Shown piece after piece: positions 9,900-21,746 of a stretch of 64,000 bases of DNA. The position numbers and the translations under genes were made by a program. The notes beneath the pieces were generated by a model that saw only the letters and a list, made by a program, of their open reading frames with translations, did not search any database and was not told the DNA's origin. The number at the start of each line of letters is the position of its first letter. The stretch's first letter is position 1. The stretch is from Euryodendron excelsum. Its lineage: Eukaryota; Streptophyta; Magnoliopsida; Ericales; Pentaphylacaceae. The stretch spans positions 16,173,001-16,237,000 of the forward strand of contig CM065390.1 of NCBI GenBank assembly GCA_033060915.1. Reading direction: 5' to 3'.

Positions 9900-11900
9900 T
9901 TGGAAACACCAAACAAAAAGGTAAAGGTCAACAGTAGTGTTGAGCCCATAATCTTCACCGACGATGACTTAGCAGGAGTACAACTGTCACATAATGACGC
10001 ATTAATGGTAACGCTATGATTGAGGGATTGTGATGTGAAAAGGATGCTGGTTGATTAGAGAAGCTCCTTCGAAGTCATATAGTACGACCTCTTCAAAAGC
10101 TAGGACAGAAGGATTCCGATCTCCAACCATCTTTGAACTCCCTGATCGAATTCGGCTCAGACCTGGTTTGGCTGCTAGAAAAAGTAACTATCCCGGTCAC
10201 TGCGGGAGAGATTGCTATTTAGACAGAGTTCCTGGTGATTATGTGCCTTCTCCCTAAAACGCAATTATGGGTCGGACATGATTACAACTCATGAATGCCA
10301 TACCTTCGTCCTATCACCAGCTGATCCATTTCTCGATCCCGGGAGGAGTAGGGGAGATAAAAGGAGATCAAGTAGCAATCGAGCAGTGCTTCCTAACAGC
10401 ATGTGCCACAAAAGAAATTCAGTATAACATAGTACCTCGCAAAAGCGAAAGTGTTGCTCAGCAAATTTAGTAGATATAAGCTTAATCAAATCAGCCACGA
10501 TAACAATGCTTATGCCGATACCTTAACAACACCAATGGCGGCCCTAAAGTCAGGATCGAAGAGAACAATTCATGTGGAAACACTACCTAGCCAAGCATAT
10601 TCCAAGAAGAAGTGCAAGCTTTGGCTATTACGCAATTAGGGATTTCTGGATGAACCCGATCATCTCCTACCTAGACAGGGATGAGCTGCTAGAAGACAAA
10701 AATAAGGCCAGAAGAATTAAGCACAAGTCATTAAAGTACTAGTTATCACCCGATAATGAACTACATAAAAAATGATTCACTGGTCTCTATCTACATTGTA
10801 TCCACTCGAATAAAATGCAGAGCATCTTGTTTGAAATTCATGAAGGTATCTGTGGGAGTCACATCAGCGGAAGATCTCTGGCCCATCGAGCTATTTCACA
10901 AGGCTATTGGTGGCCCTATATGTAGAAAGATACTACCCAGTACGTTTTGAAATGTGAAAAATGCTAAAAGTTTTTGCTGATAATTCACCAGCCTATCGAG
11001 GACCTCACAACTATCACTAGTCCTTGGCCTTTTACATAATAGGGACTGGATATAGTCAGACCGCTGCCTCAAGCTGCAGGGAATAAAAGGTTCCTCATAG
11101 TGGCAACTGATTACTTCATCAAGTGGGTGAAAGCAGAGCCTTTATCAACTATCAGAGAAGTTAACACTAAAAGGTTTGTATGGAAGAGCATCATCACAAG
11201 GCTCGAGAGACCCCGTGCATTGGGTTTCAAACAACAACACTTAGTTCGATGGCAACATATTCAAAGGGTTCTACAATGAGCTTAGGATCAGAAACTATTA
11301 TTCGACGCCGGCTTATTTGCAGTGCAACGGGTAAGTCGAAATATCAAACAAGACCATGTTAAAGGGGATTAAAAAGAGGCTGAAAAAAGTCGAGGGAAGG
11401 TGGGTTGAAAAGCTACCTAGTGTCTTATGGTCGTATAGAACCACTCCAAGGAGGTCTACTGGAGTAATCCCTTTCCAAGTGGTATACGGGGTGGAGGTAG
11501 TAATACCCTTGGAGGTCGGACTTCCAACCATTAGATCAGCAGTATACGACAGCGGCCTTGACGACCATACTTTGGCAAAGGACCTCAACCTTATTGAGAA
11601 AAAGAGAGAGGCTGTCATCCTTAAACTTCTCAGGTATCATCAACAGCTAAGTTGATCTTACAACAAGCGAGTTCAGCCCAGAGGCTTCGCTTTAGGAGAC
11701 TTAGTACTAAGAAGGGTAATGAAAGCAATGAAGAATCCAGCAGATGGTAAGCTCGACGCTAACTAGGAAGGTCCCTATAGAGTTGCATCCTAAGTCAGCG
11801 TGGGGCATACCGACTGGAGGTCGGAACGCCAACAATCTTAGAAATTTCTACCAGTAAGAGTCTTCTTATTACCAAAGGATGTAATCATCTATAACAATAG
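9900..11900 (+). pseudogene. Retrotransposon pol remnant: protease, RNase H end, integrase; RT deleted (element 1)
   Basis: A protease-like MLVD followed by a stop and RSSFEV lies at about 10043 and NAIMGRT at about 10257. At about 10430 the protease/linker region joins directly to YLAKAKVLLSKF, the C-terminal end of RNase H, so the whole reverse transcriptase and most of RNase H are absent. Integrase follows: zinc-finger residues in HEGICGSHISGRSLAHRAI (about 10837-10895) and CEKC (about 10957), catalytic-core GLDIV...IVATDYF at about 11046-11115, then an open tail 11356-11655 with LWSYRTTPRRSTG and PFQVVYG. The second catalytic Asp of the DDE triad reads Asn in NNNT at about 11233, and the following Gln is a stop. 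A one-base frameshift precedes it near 11222. Certain as a decayed gypsy pol. Confidence 0.88.
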
Positions 11901-12008
11901 TTTGTTTTTTTCCATCAAAAGCTATATATTATCAATAAAATTGGGTGTTATTCGGCAAATCTACATATCTGATGCCATTTCAGAAAGCAAGCATAAAAGG
12001 AAAACAAA

Positions 12009-12460
12009 AACCAAGTGTAAAACTTGGTCCAATCCAAGTTGGGCAGGTCGACCAATGAAGGTCATAAAACCAAGTGTAAAAACTTAGTCCTGTCCAAGTT
12101 GGGCAGCTCGGCCAATGAAGGCCATAAAAACCAAGTGTAAAAACGTGGTCCTGTCCAAGTTGGGTAGGTCAGCCAATGAAAATCACAAAAACCAAGTGTA
12201 AAAAATTGGTCCTGTCCAAATTGGCCAAGTCGGCCAATAAAGGTTACAAAAACCAAATGTAAAGACTTGGTCCTGTCCAAGTTGGGCAGGTCGCCCAATG
12301 AAGGTCACAAAAACTAAGTGTAAAAACTTGGTCCTATCTCAAAACCAAAGCTTTATGAATAAACAAAAATCAAGACCAATCTTGGTCCTGTCACAAAAAT
12401 CAAAGCTTTATGAATAAACAAAAATCAAGACCAATCTTGGTCCTGTTTAAGTTTAGCAGG
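12009..12460 (+). repeat. Minisatellite: six approximately 60-bp units plus two approximately 57-bp units
   Basis: Units starting with CCAAGTGTAAA begin near 12011, 12070, 12131, 12191, 12251 and 12311, each carrying TTGGTCC(T)GTCCAA, TTGGGCAG and TCGGCCAATGAAGG. Two further units at about 12345-12455 share AAGCTTTATGAATAAAC and CAAGACCAATCTTGG. The array lies between the pol remnant and the antisense gene. Many unit spacings are 60 bp, so a minus-strand frame repeats every 20 residues, but I see no reason to treat it as coding. Confidence 0.85.
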
Positions 12461-12722
12461 TCGGCCAAAGGGTGGCCAAAAGTCATTCAAAAGCTTAGTA
12501 AAAAAGGAAGTGCTGTTCAGATAGAACAATTCGGCCAAACAAAATGTCTTGGCTTAAAACTGGTTTCAGATAAAGTTTAAAGTAAAAGCATGATAGAAAA
12601 GACTTAGCTTAAAATAAACTATAAAAAAGTGTTGGGATAGTAAAAAATCTTCTTCTATTAAATAAATAGAATACAACTATTTTTCCCGCAAGTGTAATTA
12701 CAATAAAGAAAGCAAAAATAAA

Positions 12723-15005
12723 AAGAGAAAAACTACTAAGGCGAATCAGGAACATGGGTGGCTTCAGCAAAAGGCAAGTTAGCGGTAAGGTTGGTCCTAA
12801 CAGAGGGTAGTTCGGCAGCGATATTAGTCCCGGCAGGAGGTAGTTCAGAGGCGATGTTCAACTTGGCAGACGAGTTCATCTCTACAAATTCAAATTGGCA
12901 ACAGTGTTCTTCACGGTAGGAGGCAAGTCTGCAGAAAGGTTGGTTTCAATTGGCTTGACCCTAAGAAGAGCCTTTTCTTCTTCTTCGTCTTCATCTGCCT
13001 CTACATAAGATCCCAAATTAGCTTCAGCCCGGACAGGTATCTCCGTCCAAAGAAGAGAAGACTTATCCAAAGCTTGCTCCCTCAAGGCCACCTTCCAACC
13101 TTCCTAGAAGAGTTGCTCGCAGATTTTCTTGACTTGTCTTTCATAATAAACTCTAGCATCCTTATAACCCTTTGTGTATTGGGCTTGTGACTTCGCCTTT
13201 GTCTTCTCCTGATTTGTCGTGGCTTTTACTAGGCTTGCCTTTGCCTTAGATGCCGACTTCTCAACTTTGGCAAGATGAGCCTTGAAAGCTTTAGCCTCTA
13301 CTGTCACTACCTTGAAGTCTTCTTCCTTTTACTTAAAGTAGGCTTAGGTTTTGGCAAGGAAGATTTTTCTGTTCTCTAGCGCTATCCTCAAAGTACGAGC
13401 ATCTCGATCTCAGACATGAAAATAATCCTTCAACTCGCTATACTTCTTTAGCAAGTTCTTGTGCCGATCATGCAAGCTACAGAAACGCTGCATGGCCTCC
13501 AAACTTTGAATTGCTCCCTGATCAGAACAAAATAATAGAATACATCAGTAAAAATCCAAGCAAAAAATCAACTAGAAAGGGAAGAAAGGGAAGATGCCCT
13601 ACCACCATCGATGCGTGAGCTACCCCCATTAAAATCTCTTTAATGGTTATGCTGCTCATTTCCTTGATCTCTAGGTAGCACAACAGCTTGGAGAGCCCCA
13701 ACATTGACATCGGCACTGAAAAAAATGGAATCTTGAGAAGTCGTGGCATGACCACAAATTTTTGGTCGTACCACGAACTCCTCAGTCCCTTTCTCCTCTT
13801 CATTTCCCTTATCTTCTTGCTCAAGGCACGTTGTCTTCTCTAAAGCATGCTTAGCCTCAGCGGCCTTCACCAGTCTTCTCTTTTTCTTCGCCTTCTGAGG
13901 CACCATAGGCTCCACTAGATCCACCACTGAAGAAGTAGTAGAGACCGTGACGACAGGAAACGACATAGATGAAGAAGCATCGGTGGCAGAAGTAACGACA
14001 GCAACAGTAGCAGTATCGGTGGATGCAGTCGCTCCATCCCCTTCCTGGTGCCACTCTTCTTGAGGAAGGCCACCAGATTACGAGATTGTGGACGCTCCAT
14101 ACGACATTCAACAGGAGGGAGCTATAGCAAGATTGACAAAAAATCACCGAGCTAGTGCAGGCCTCCTTGCACCTTTTGGGCAGTGATCACGTTATCCTGT
14201 ATCCCGTAAGTTACCGAGAAGGATTGGTACCGAATTGGATAACCCAGTAGTATGTGAGCAACCCGACCAATTCCTCTCAACTCGCCTTTGCCCTTATATG
14301 CTCAAACTTGGTCAAGAGCGACGATATCGACACCAACTTGCTCAATCTCTTTGTCTTTGACATCGAAATTAGCTGCAAAAACAGAGACATAGTGTTAAGA
14401 TCAACAGAGACAGGTGCAAGTAGAGATGAAAGAAAAACCTGTTAGAGGAGGCGGGGATCCACCTATTTTCTTCGGAACCCTGGGGTATCTTATCGCTGGA
14501 AGAACCTCCTTTAGGATGTTCCCGAACTCCCATGGCCTGCTTACCCTCATAATGACATCATCAATCCCCTTCCCTGAGCTGGGAAGGAATTGGACCAATT
14601 CTCTCAGCGTACTCTTAATCCGGAAATAGTACCTTTTTCAGTTTGACTTAGCCCCACTCAATTCTACACCCAAATAGCAGTAATCAAACTCATAGAGGCT
14701 CAAGTTCTGGTTCAGACGCATATTCAACTCGATTATTCCCATAACTATCCTATATTCGTTAGATTAGAGTTGGATGGGGGCGATTCCATAGTGGTTTAGA
14801 ACTACAGTAAGGAAATGGTGAATCAGGAACCTAAATCCACCCTCAATAATGGCAATTAGGGAGAAGGAAGTCCTTTCTTCGTTTTCAAACCAGCCATTGT
14901 CCTTGGGCTCGATTAACCTAATATATACCCTTTCGGAGAAGTCGTATCTACGCTTAAAGGCTACGGCGGGACTATCAAGCATATTCCTAATCTTGTTCGC
15001 CATGG
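12723..15005 (-). pseudogene. Antisense accessory gene of element 1 with apparent introns (gypsy-type transposon protein)
   Basis: A minus-strand gene begins near ATG 15002 (MANKIRNMLDS), with RYDFSERVYIRLIEP, then FRFLIHHFLTVVLNHYGIAPIQL and, after a stop, NEYRIVMGIIELNMRLNQNL. Hydrophobic 'LxxHYGIAPxQL' followed by 'N.YR' is typical of the plant 'putative gypsy type transposon' domain (Transposase_28). Downstream it becomes Ala/Lys/Glu-rich and probably coiled coil (AKAFKAHLAKVEKSASKAKA), then YKDARVYYERQVKKICEQLF and a Glu/Asp run. Two short introns fit: 14373-14438 (AACAG|GTTTTT to TTTTTGCAG) and 13518-13602 (GGTG|GTAGGG to CTGATCAG). In-frame stops show decay. Function of this family is not established; the domain match is by recognition, not search. 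Confidence 0.65.
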
Positions 15006-15331
15006 AAGACAACCTAGAGATCCTAGGGTTTTCAACTTGGGGGCAAAGAAAGAAGAACAGATAAGAAGGACTTACAAAAAGTTTCTTTGTAGGATGAGCA
15101 AAGTCAGAGTACCCAAAGCACCACCGATTTGGCGTTTTGTCTAGAAAAGTAAACCCTTCATCTGCAAAAAAGAAAGAATCGACGGCAAAAGAAATCGAGT
15201 TTCTCTAACAGTCATATCTCATTAAATGGCATTTAATGGCTGTATCAGGCGTGCGCCGCGTGTCGTGTATCTACAGTTGTATAACACCAGCCTTAGCCCC
15301 TTTCTAAAGGGCAGTAGGGCTAAGGGGCAAT

Positions 15332-15829
15332 TGTGGGTCAAAATAATAAGGTCTAATACAATAAGATCAGGCATATTTAAGAGCATGATGTCGACTTTGG
15401 TCACGAGGAGGTCAAACTTACCAGTACCCAGATGAAGGCCCCAATAGTGATAAAATTAGCCCAAATCCAGTAAGGACCGAAGTCAGTTGAGCATATGCAG
15501 GTCCATTTCTAAAAGGACTAAGACACTAAACAAATATCCAAAAGTGATTGACTCTTAGAAGGAGACAAATTACAATTCTCTATAGGATTATGGCATTCCA
15601 AACACTATAAATACCCCATCCTACTAAGGTATAAGGTACGTTTACTTGAGTTTTAGCTCTCTATATTTTATTCAATTCATTGTGATTAAACTTGCTAACT
15701 TAATCATCAGAGTGTTTTCGACCCAAAGAGAGTCGAGTAATTCTTATTGTCTTCTTCTTTTGCAGATTATTCATGCTCGACGATTTGGTTTGATAGTTCA
15801 ACTAGACCTTTCTAAAAATTCCACCTACA
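15332..15829 (+). repeat. 3' LTR of element 1
   Basis: Second copy of the LTR, preceded by a purine-rich stretch (AGTAGGGCTAAGGGGCAAT) that may be the polypurine tract. Ends CACCTACA, matching the CATCTACA end of the 5' copy. TATA-like CACTATAAATACC is near 15602. Confidence 0.9.
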
Positions 15830-16451
15830 ATAATGTATTTCTACGTAAATTTTATACAAAATTTTTTAACAAAACAATGTGGCAGTGGGATTTTTGAAAT
15901 TAAGAAGTCAAATCATGGGTATTTTGATTTAAATGTGTATAGCATTACTCATATATAAAACCTTAAATAATTTGACAAAAGCAAACTTGAGACTCATAGA
16001 TGTTTCTACACATCCCACTGCGCCCCCCCCCCCCCCCCCAAAAAAAAAGCGGGTAAATGATATTATTTTTGTTTATTTATTTATTTTTAATAAACAACTA
16101 AACAAAAAAATTTTATGAATACCTAATTATTTGTTTTTCATTTTCCTAACCCAATCAAACAAGAGAAATAATTTTAATTTCTTTAACTTCATTTTCTTTT
16201 CCTAAATTTTTCAGTCTTTATTCTTTTCTCCACGAATTCAAGATCCGAAAAATAGTGTAAAAATACAATTCATGTCTTAATTCGTTTGTGAAGTCTGTTA
16301 TCCAACCCTTAGTCACACAGAGCAGATGTGCGAACATGAGAGCGTCAATTTTTAAAATTTATAAAGTTGAGAGTGCCTCGAGAACTTTTTTATTATGTTA
16401 TATTTTTATTTTAATATATTCTTTTCTCTAGGAATTTAGCTTATGCTTAAA

Positions 16452-16908
16452 GAATAATTATATTTTAGTCTCTTGTGGTTTGAGCTAAAATTAGACGACC
16501 CTTATATAGTTTAAAAGTGAACACAAGACTCCATATGATTTGGACTTATCTACAAAATTTATAAAAATTGTTAGATTTAATAAAAATTCTGTCACAGAGG
16601 CATTTTCATCATTTTATATCTCTAAATTTAAACATCAAAAAGACAATTTTTGTGAAATAACCAACAAAATTCCTCAAAAGACAACCCTTTATTCTGGTAT
16701 AGAAAGGCCAAATTGTCTTTTTGATATTTTAAGTTTGAGCGATAAAATAATAAAAATATCCTTACGATAATTTTCGTTAAATTTAATTATTTTTATTCAT
16801 TTTGTAGATATGTCCAAACCACATGACGGTTATATGTTTGCTTTTAAATCACAAAATGAGTCATCTGATTTTAACTCAAATTATAATGGGGTAAAGTGTA
16901 ATTATCCT
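16452..16908. mobile_element. Older copy of the long-TIR MITE
   Basis: The left end AATAATTATATTTTAGTC is matched by the inverted right end, read on the minus strand as ATAATTACACTTTACCCC. The arms stay similar for over 100 bp: GTGGTTTGAGCTAAAATTAGA pairs with a diverged counterpart, and TTTAAAAGTGAACA with TTTAAAAGCAAACA. The internal CATCAAAAAGACAATTTT is shared with the copy at 21358-21746. No exact target duplication remains. Confidence 0.7.
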
Positions 16909-19289
16909 TATATTTAAATATGATAACAATACACATGATATTTAATTATTGATTCAAATTAAAATTCAAGAATTTACTTATTTGAGTTTGAGAATTTAAA
17001 CTTTCGAGTTTACAAATTTAATAGGAATTAACTCCCAGTTTACTAATTCAAAAACTAAAGTGGAGTTTATTTATTTAATTAGAAGGATCATGTGACTTAA
17101 AAATTAGAATTCCAACCTCCAGTTATATTGCACTAACAATTATATTGAAATTCAATTATTTCATATCGATTAATCTAAAGGCAACCTAAAAAACAAAAAA
17201 AAAAAAATCAACAACAACAGCAGTCGGCAATCGTACGTGGAAATCACATATACGATGGTCGAACCTGTTCTTTTCACATATCTGTGTCATTTACAATCCG
17301 TACAATAACCAACAGTTGACCAGCACTTTTGATATTCTTTAAGAGGTTAAAAGTTTAATTATTATTAAATTTAAATGCAAGAACCAGTTGAAATTTATTT
17401 TTTATGGATATTATAGTTTAGGCTGAATGTCCCTAACTGCCATTGGCGGACTTATAAGGAGAGCTGGGCATGGCTCTTTTAAATTTTAAAAAATTATTTT
17501 AAGTTTTATATATTTTTAAGTATTTAAAAAAAATAAGTGTTTTAATTTTTCGTAAGTTTTGAAAAATTACACTATGTCTTATATATTTTTAAATATTTAT
17601 AATAAGATAGGTGTATTGATTCCTTAAAAGTTTTGAAAAATTTTCTTGATCCTATATATTTTTAAATGTTAATAATAAAATAATTATATTTTTCTTTCAA
17701 AATTTAAGTAATTTTATATTTCTCCTCTTAAATCTAAATAATTTTGATTGGTTTAGAAGAAAAAATTTAGTGGGGCATCTCGTCGTTTACAAACTCAAAT
17801 TGTAGAATAAAACACGTCTTCAATACGCTCTAGACACTTGCACGCGCTAAATTAACAGCTATGAGACAAGTTCGAGACCGTACCTTTTTTTTTTTGACAG
17901 TTAATTCTGCTGTGCCGGCATGTCAATTCTCCACCTGTCACCCTTTCTGATGCTACAATGACATGTTTGTCCCTACATACTGTGGAAATCCCGTCGGTGA
18001 TGCAAAGGAGACGTGACAGCAAGGGACCCACATGAATGGAGCCCACTACAGAATCTCTGTCCCTGGCGTGCGGTGATGAGATTAGAGATGTGATGCAGAT
18101 TTTCTTTGATTGATTTCTAGTGTTTGTTTTTGTGTCGCGAAGTCTCACAATAATGACCAACAAATGAAGGGCCATGTCCATGAAAAGGGTAAACAAACCA
18201 ACCCTTGTTGATGGCCCCAGGTCCATAAATTCCACACGCAAAAAAGAAAGAAGGCAAAGTATAGAGGTAGTAATGTTTTTTTTTTTTCTTCCTTTATAAG
18301 GGTGTCGAAGGACTTGTTTGGTAATGTTATTTATTTTTGTTTTTGATTTTTTTTTAAATTTTAAAAATAATGATTGTTTAATTTTTTTTTATTTTAGTTG
18401 TTTATAAAATTCTAAAAATGAAAATAAAAAATACTAAAATAGGCACAACGATCACCTACAATACCTATCACTGAAACACAAAAAACACACTAAAAAAAAC
18501 AAATAACAAAAAATAAAAACTGACAACGTTATTAAATGGGATCTAAGTTTTAGCCCAATCATTTTTTTGAGTTTATCAAGGTGACCATCTAAATGAATCA
18601 TATAAAATTTATACATTACACAAATAATCATTGACCACAAGAAAGTGAGAAGAAATTGTTGTGATTTTAGTTATTACTTCCATTGTGATTTTAGTTACTA
18701 TTTTCATTGTGATTTTTTTTTGTGTGTGTGTTTTCTACGTTCCATAGTACAAATGCTTTTTTTTTTTTTTTTCTGAACACAAATAGAGGATGTTGTGGAT
18801 AATGCAGTTAAGGTACCACATTAATTTGTGCAAATTTTAAGTGAATATAATTTTTTTTTAAAAAACAAAATAGCAAAACCTAGAAGGAAGTTATAACAAT
18901 AGAGGAATACTGTACAAACAGAAATAATATACAAAATGATGTGGCTAAATTAAAGCATATTGTACTAAAAACAAATTAAATACCATCAGTATAAATTTTA
19001 ATTATAATGTCATTATCACATCATTTCGATTGAATTTTTTATATATAAATTTCTAAAAATAGAATTTTCATACAACAACAACAATTCAAGTAATATTCTA
19101 TACAAACAAAACTTTTGTAAAAAAAGAATTTCATATATTTATAGTTTTTTCATTTCAAACTAAAATTATTATCATTTTGACTTAAAATTTTAAAAATATA
19201 AAAGCAAAAATACTGCGCCCCACATTATTCTGATAAAATTTTCGCATGAAAATAGGATTTTCCTAACATTTCAATGTCTTTAAAATTCT

Positions 19290-19560
19290 AACAACGGTGG
19301 TAGGAGGTGCCTTGCGATGTTAAGCACACGGTGGTTGCTTCGGTCCTTAATTACCATGGATGCATGAACGAACAATGCCATTAGCTTCTGAGCATATTGA
19401 ATGTTTCACGTGTCAGAAGCCTAAGCGGTGGCTGCTGACATGCCGATCCGGTGGCCGCGCACGGCGGCCCCGCCTCTGTGTTCGCTGAGTTACAGCTCCA
19501 TCTGACGCCACGGCTGGTCAACCACTTTCGGAATCTCAAATATTATCATTATGAAGCCTC
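19290..19560. other. GC-rich island in AT-rich intergenic DNA
   Basis: A stretch with GCGGTGGCTGCTGACATG, CCGGTGGCCGCGCACGGCGG and GACGCCACGGCTGGTC stands out from flanks that are largely A/T. It contains CACGTGTCAG near 19408. No open frame with a recognisable domain crosses it. It could be a conserved non-coding or promoter element of a gene not visible here, or an old insertion. Confidence 0.4.
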
Positions 19561-21357
19561 ATTATTGGTGCCTTTTTAAACCATAGCTGATGCAAGAAAA
19601 TCTTTACTTCCCACTCCCCTAGCAGCACGCTCTCTTGATTTGACAATTAAAATTTTTTAATTTTTTAATTTTGTCTATAATCTCATTTTACTATTTTAAT
19701 ATTATTATTTATTTTAATTTTTTTAATAATTTTTTTTTACTCCCATCTTTTTAGTTTTTAATTAAAAAAAATTTAATAAAAAATTTTTTAATTTCCTTTT
19801 ACTCTCACCTCATGAATTTTTACATAAATAAAATTTTTAAGATCAAATTTTATAATTTCTTTTACTTACCTCCCAAAAAAAATTTTGATCTCACCTCTAG
19901 TTTTTTATTAAAAAAAATTTTTTATAATCAAATTTTATAATTTCTTTTACTCCCACCTCCCGATTTTTCATAAAAGAAAGAAATTTTGATCAAAATTTTT
20001 TAATTTTTTTAAATTTCTCTCTATTTGTAAAATTTAATGCAAGACTAATTAACATAAATTTTTTTTAAAAACACTAAAGTAAAATAATTTAGAGAGAAAT
20101 TTCTGATCTCATATTCCCTGACAATCTTACTCACTGATGCGACCCTTATTTTTTTTGTTCTTTTCCTATTTTAAAAAAAATCAAAATAACAAATAGAAAA
20201 ATAACAAATTCTTGCATGATCTGTGATAAATTCAGGTGTATAGAGGGAGGCATATCCGAATAAAAAATCTTACCCAAACAAAAAATCTCTAATCTCATAT
20301 TCTGCTTATTGATGTGACCACTATTTTTTTATTTTTAAAAAAATTAAATAATCAAAATAAAATAAAAATAAAACAATAAATAAAATATAAACTATTAATG
20401 CATGTTTAACTCACGAATAAAACACTTGATAGTATACTTTGCATGTTTGGCCATCAATAAAATACTTGAGGGCAAAATGGGACAAAAAACAATATGTCTC
20501 GTCCCATCATCCCACCTCCCGTGTCGGGAGGTGGGAGTAATACTTCTCCTGATGCAAACAGGGCGGATTCAGAATTTTTTTATTAGCTTAATAAGGACAA
20601 AACTTATACAAAATCGTGTGTACTCTAAATTATTTCTTAATTAATAATTTTTTTTGATAAATAAAGAAATAATTATATTAAGGATGTCAAAAAAGAAGCA
20701 CCATCCCTGTATAAAAATTATATACAAAAAATTATATCATTATGAAAAACCTTAATCCATATTTGGCTAGTTAAATTTTAAAATATTGAGAAAGAATTTT
20801 AGGATTTGATTAACCAAGTATCTATAGATACAATTAAAACAGTGAATACAAAAGGTTTTGGTACTTGGGTCTTTATTATTTTTTTGAACTTCTAAAATAG
20901 TAGTAGATAATAGTTAGATAAATAAAATATTAAATGGGTAAGTGCATTTTAATTTAGTTTTAGAATAGAGGGTTAGTAATTGAGATTAAGTTGTTTATTT
21001 GGCCAAATAATAAAAAAAATTAATGATATATATATATATATTTACAATAGGTTTAGTGATATTCAGCGGGGACAAATGTAGGTGTTAGTAAATTAAACAA
21101 TGAGCAAATGTAAGTTCAATAAAGTCAATGATGGAAAAACAAACATTTGCAATGTAGGACCAAATAAATACATATAATTTTTTTAAAAAAACAAATAGTC
21201 AAAATTGCTAAGTCAGTGGGGGTAGCTACCTCAGTCGAGCCCTTCTTAGATTCGCCCTTGGACACAAAGGGAAGAGGAAACGGAAAATGATATAAAAGAT
21301 GTAAGTGTGAAACTTGGCCTAAAAATGATGGGAAAGGAAAACATTTAGTAATATAAA

Positions 21358-21746
21358 GGGGTAATTACACTTTACTCGCTTGTGATTTGAGTGAAGATCA
21401 CATGACTTCCTTTGTGATTTAAAAGTGAACACATAGTCCCTTCTTGATTTGGACTTCATTGCAAAATGGATTAAAACCGTTATAACTATTGAAAATTATG
21501 TTACAAGGGTATTTTTCGTTATTTCTTATCTCCAAAATAAAACATCAAAAAGACGATTTTGTCCTTTTATGTCAAAATAAAGAGTTGTCCTTCGCATGGG
21601 CATTCTTATCATTCCATCCAATTGTTATTGTTTTATCCATTTTGCATATAAATCCAAACCACAAGAGATTTTATGTTCACTTTTAAACCATAGGAGGGTA
21701 ATATGATTTTCGCTTAAATCACAAGAAGATAAAGTGTAATTACTCA
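21358..21746. mobile_element. MITE with about 115-bp terminal inverted repeats and a perfect 9-bp target duplication
   Basis: TAATATAAA occurs at 21349-21357 and again at 21747-21755, directly flanking the element. Ends are GGGGTAATTACACTTTA and, inverted, TGAGTAATTACACTTTA. The arms pair for about 115 bp (CTTGTGATTTGAG, TTTAAAAGTGAACA, GCAAAATGGAT on both). A 9-bp duplication with long TIRs is typical of Mutator-like (MULE) derivatives. At 389 bp it has no coding capacity and depends on another element for movement. Confidence 0.85.

Larger units (their letters stand above)
7612..15829 (+). mobile_element. Decayed Ty3/gypsy LTR retrotransposon lacking reverse transcriptase (element 1)
   Basis: Two direct repeats of about 495 bp (7612-8105 and 15332-15829) flank 7.2 kb of internal DNA. 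Next to the 5' LTR is a Tat-type primer binding region with GTTTGTGGGAAGG. Then come gag (8140-9880) with a zinc-knuckle remnant, protease (about 10040-10280), the very end of RNase H (10432-10600) and integrase (10830-11880): Ty3/gypsy order, with reverse transcriptase missing. An approximately 60-bp tandem array and an antisense spliced gene lie between integrase and the 3' LTR. Many stops and frameshifts make it inactive. LTRs run TG...CA. I do not see a clean target duplication: flanks are TATAT-like on the left and ATAAT-like on the right. Tat lineage is inferred from the PBS and the antisense gene. Confidence 0.9.

Noticed and set aside
13522..13824. Hydrophobic 100-codon minus-strand frame, membrane-like at its end
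   Set aside because: The hydrophobic tail is read-through of the apparent intron 13518-13602 of the antisense element gene.
16023..16048. C18 followed by A8
   Set aside because: A homopolymer run that may be polymorphic or an assembly artefact; no functional reading.
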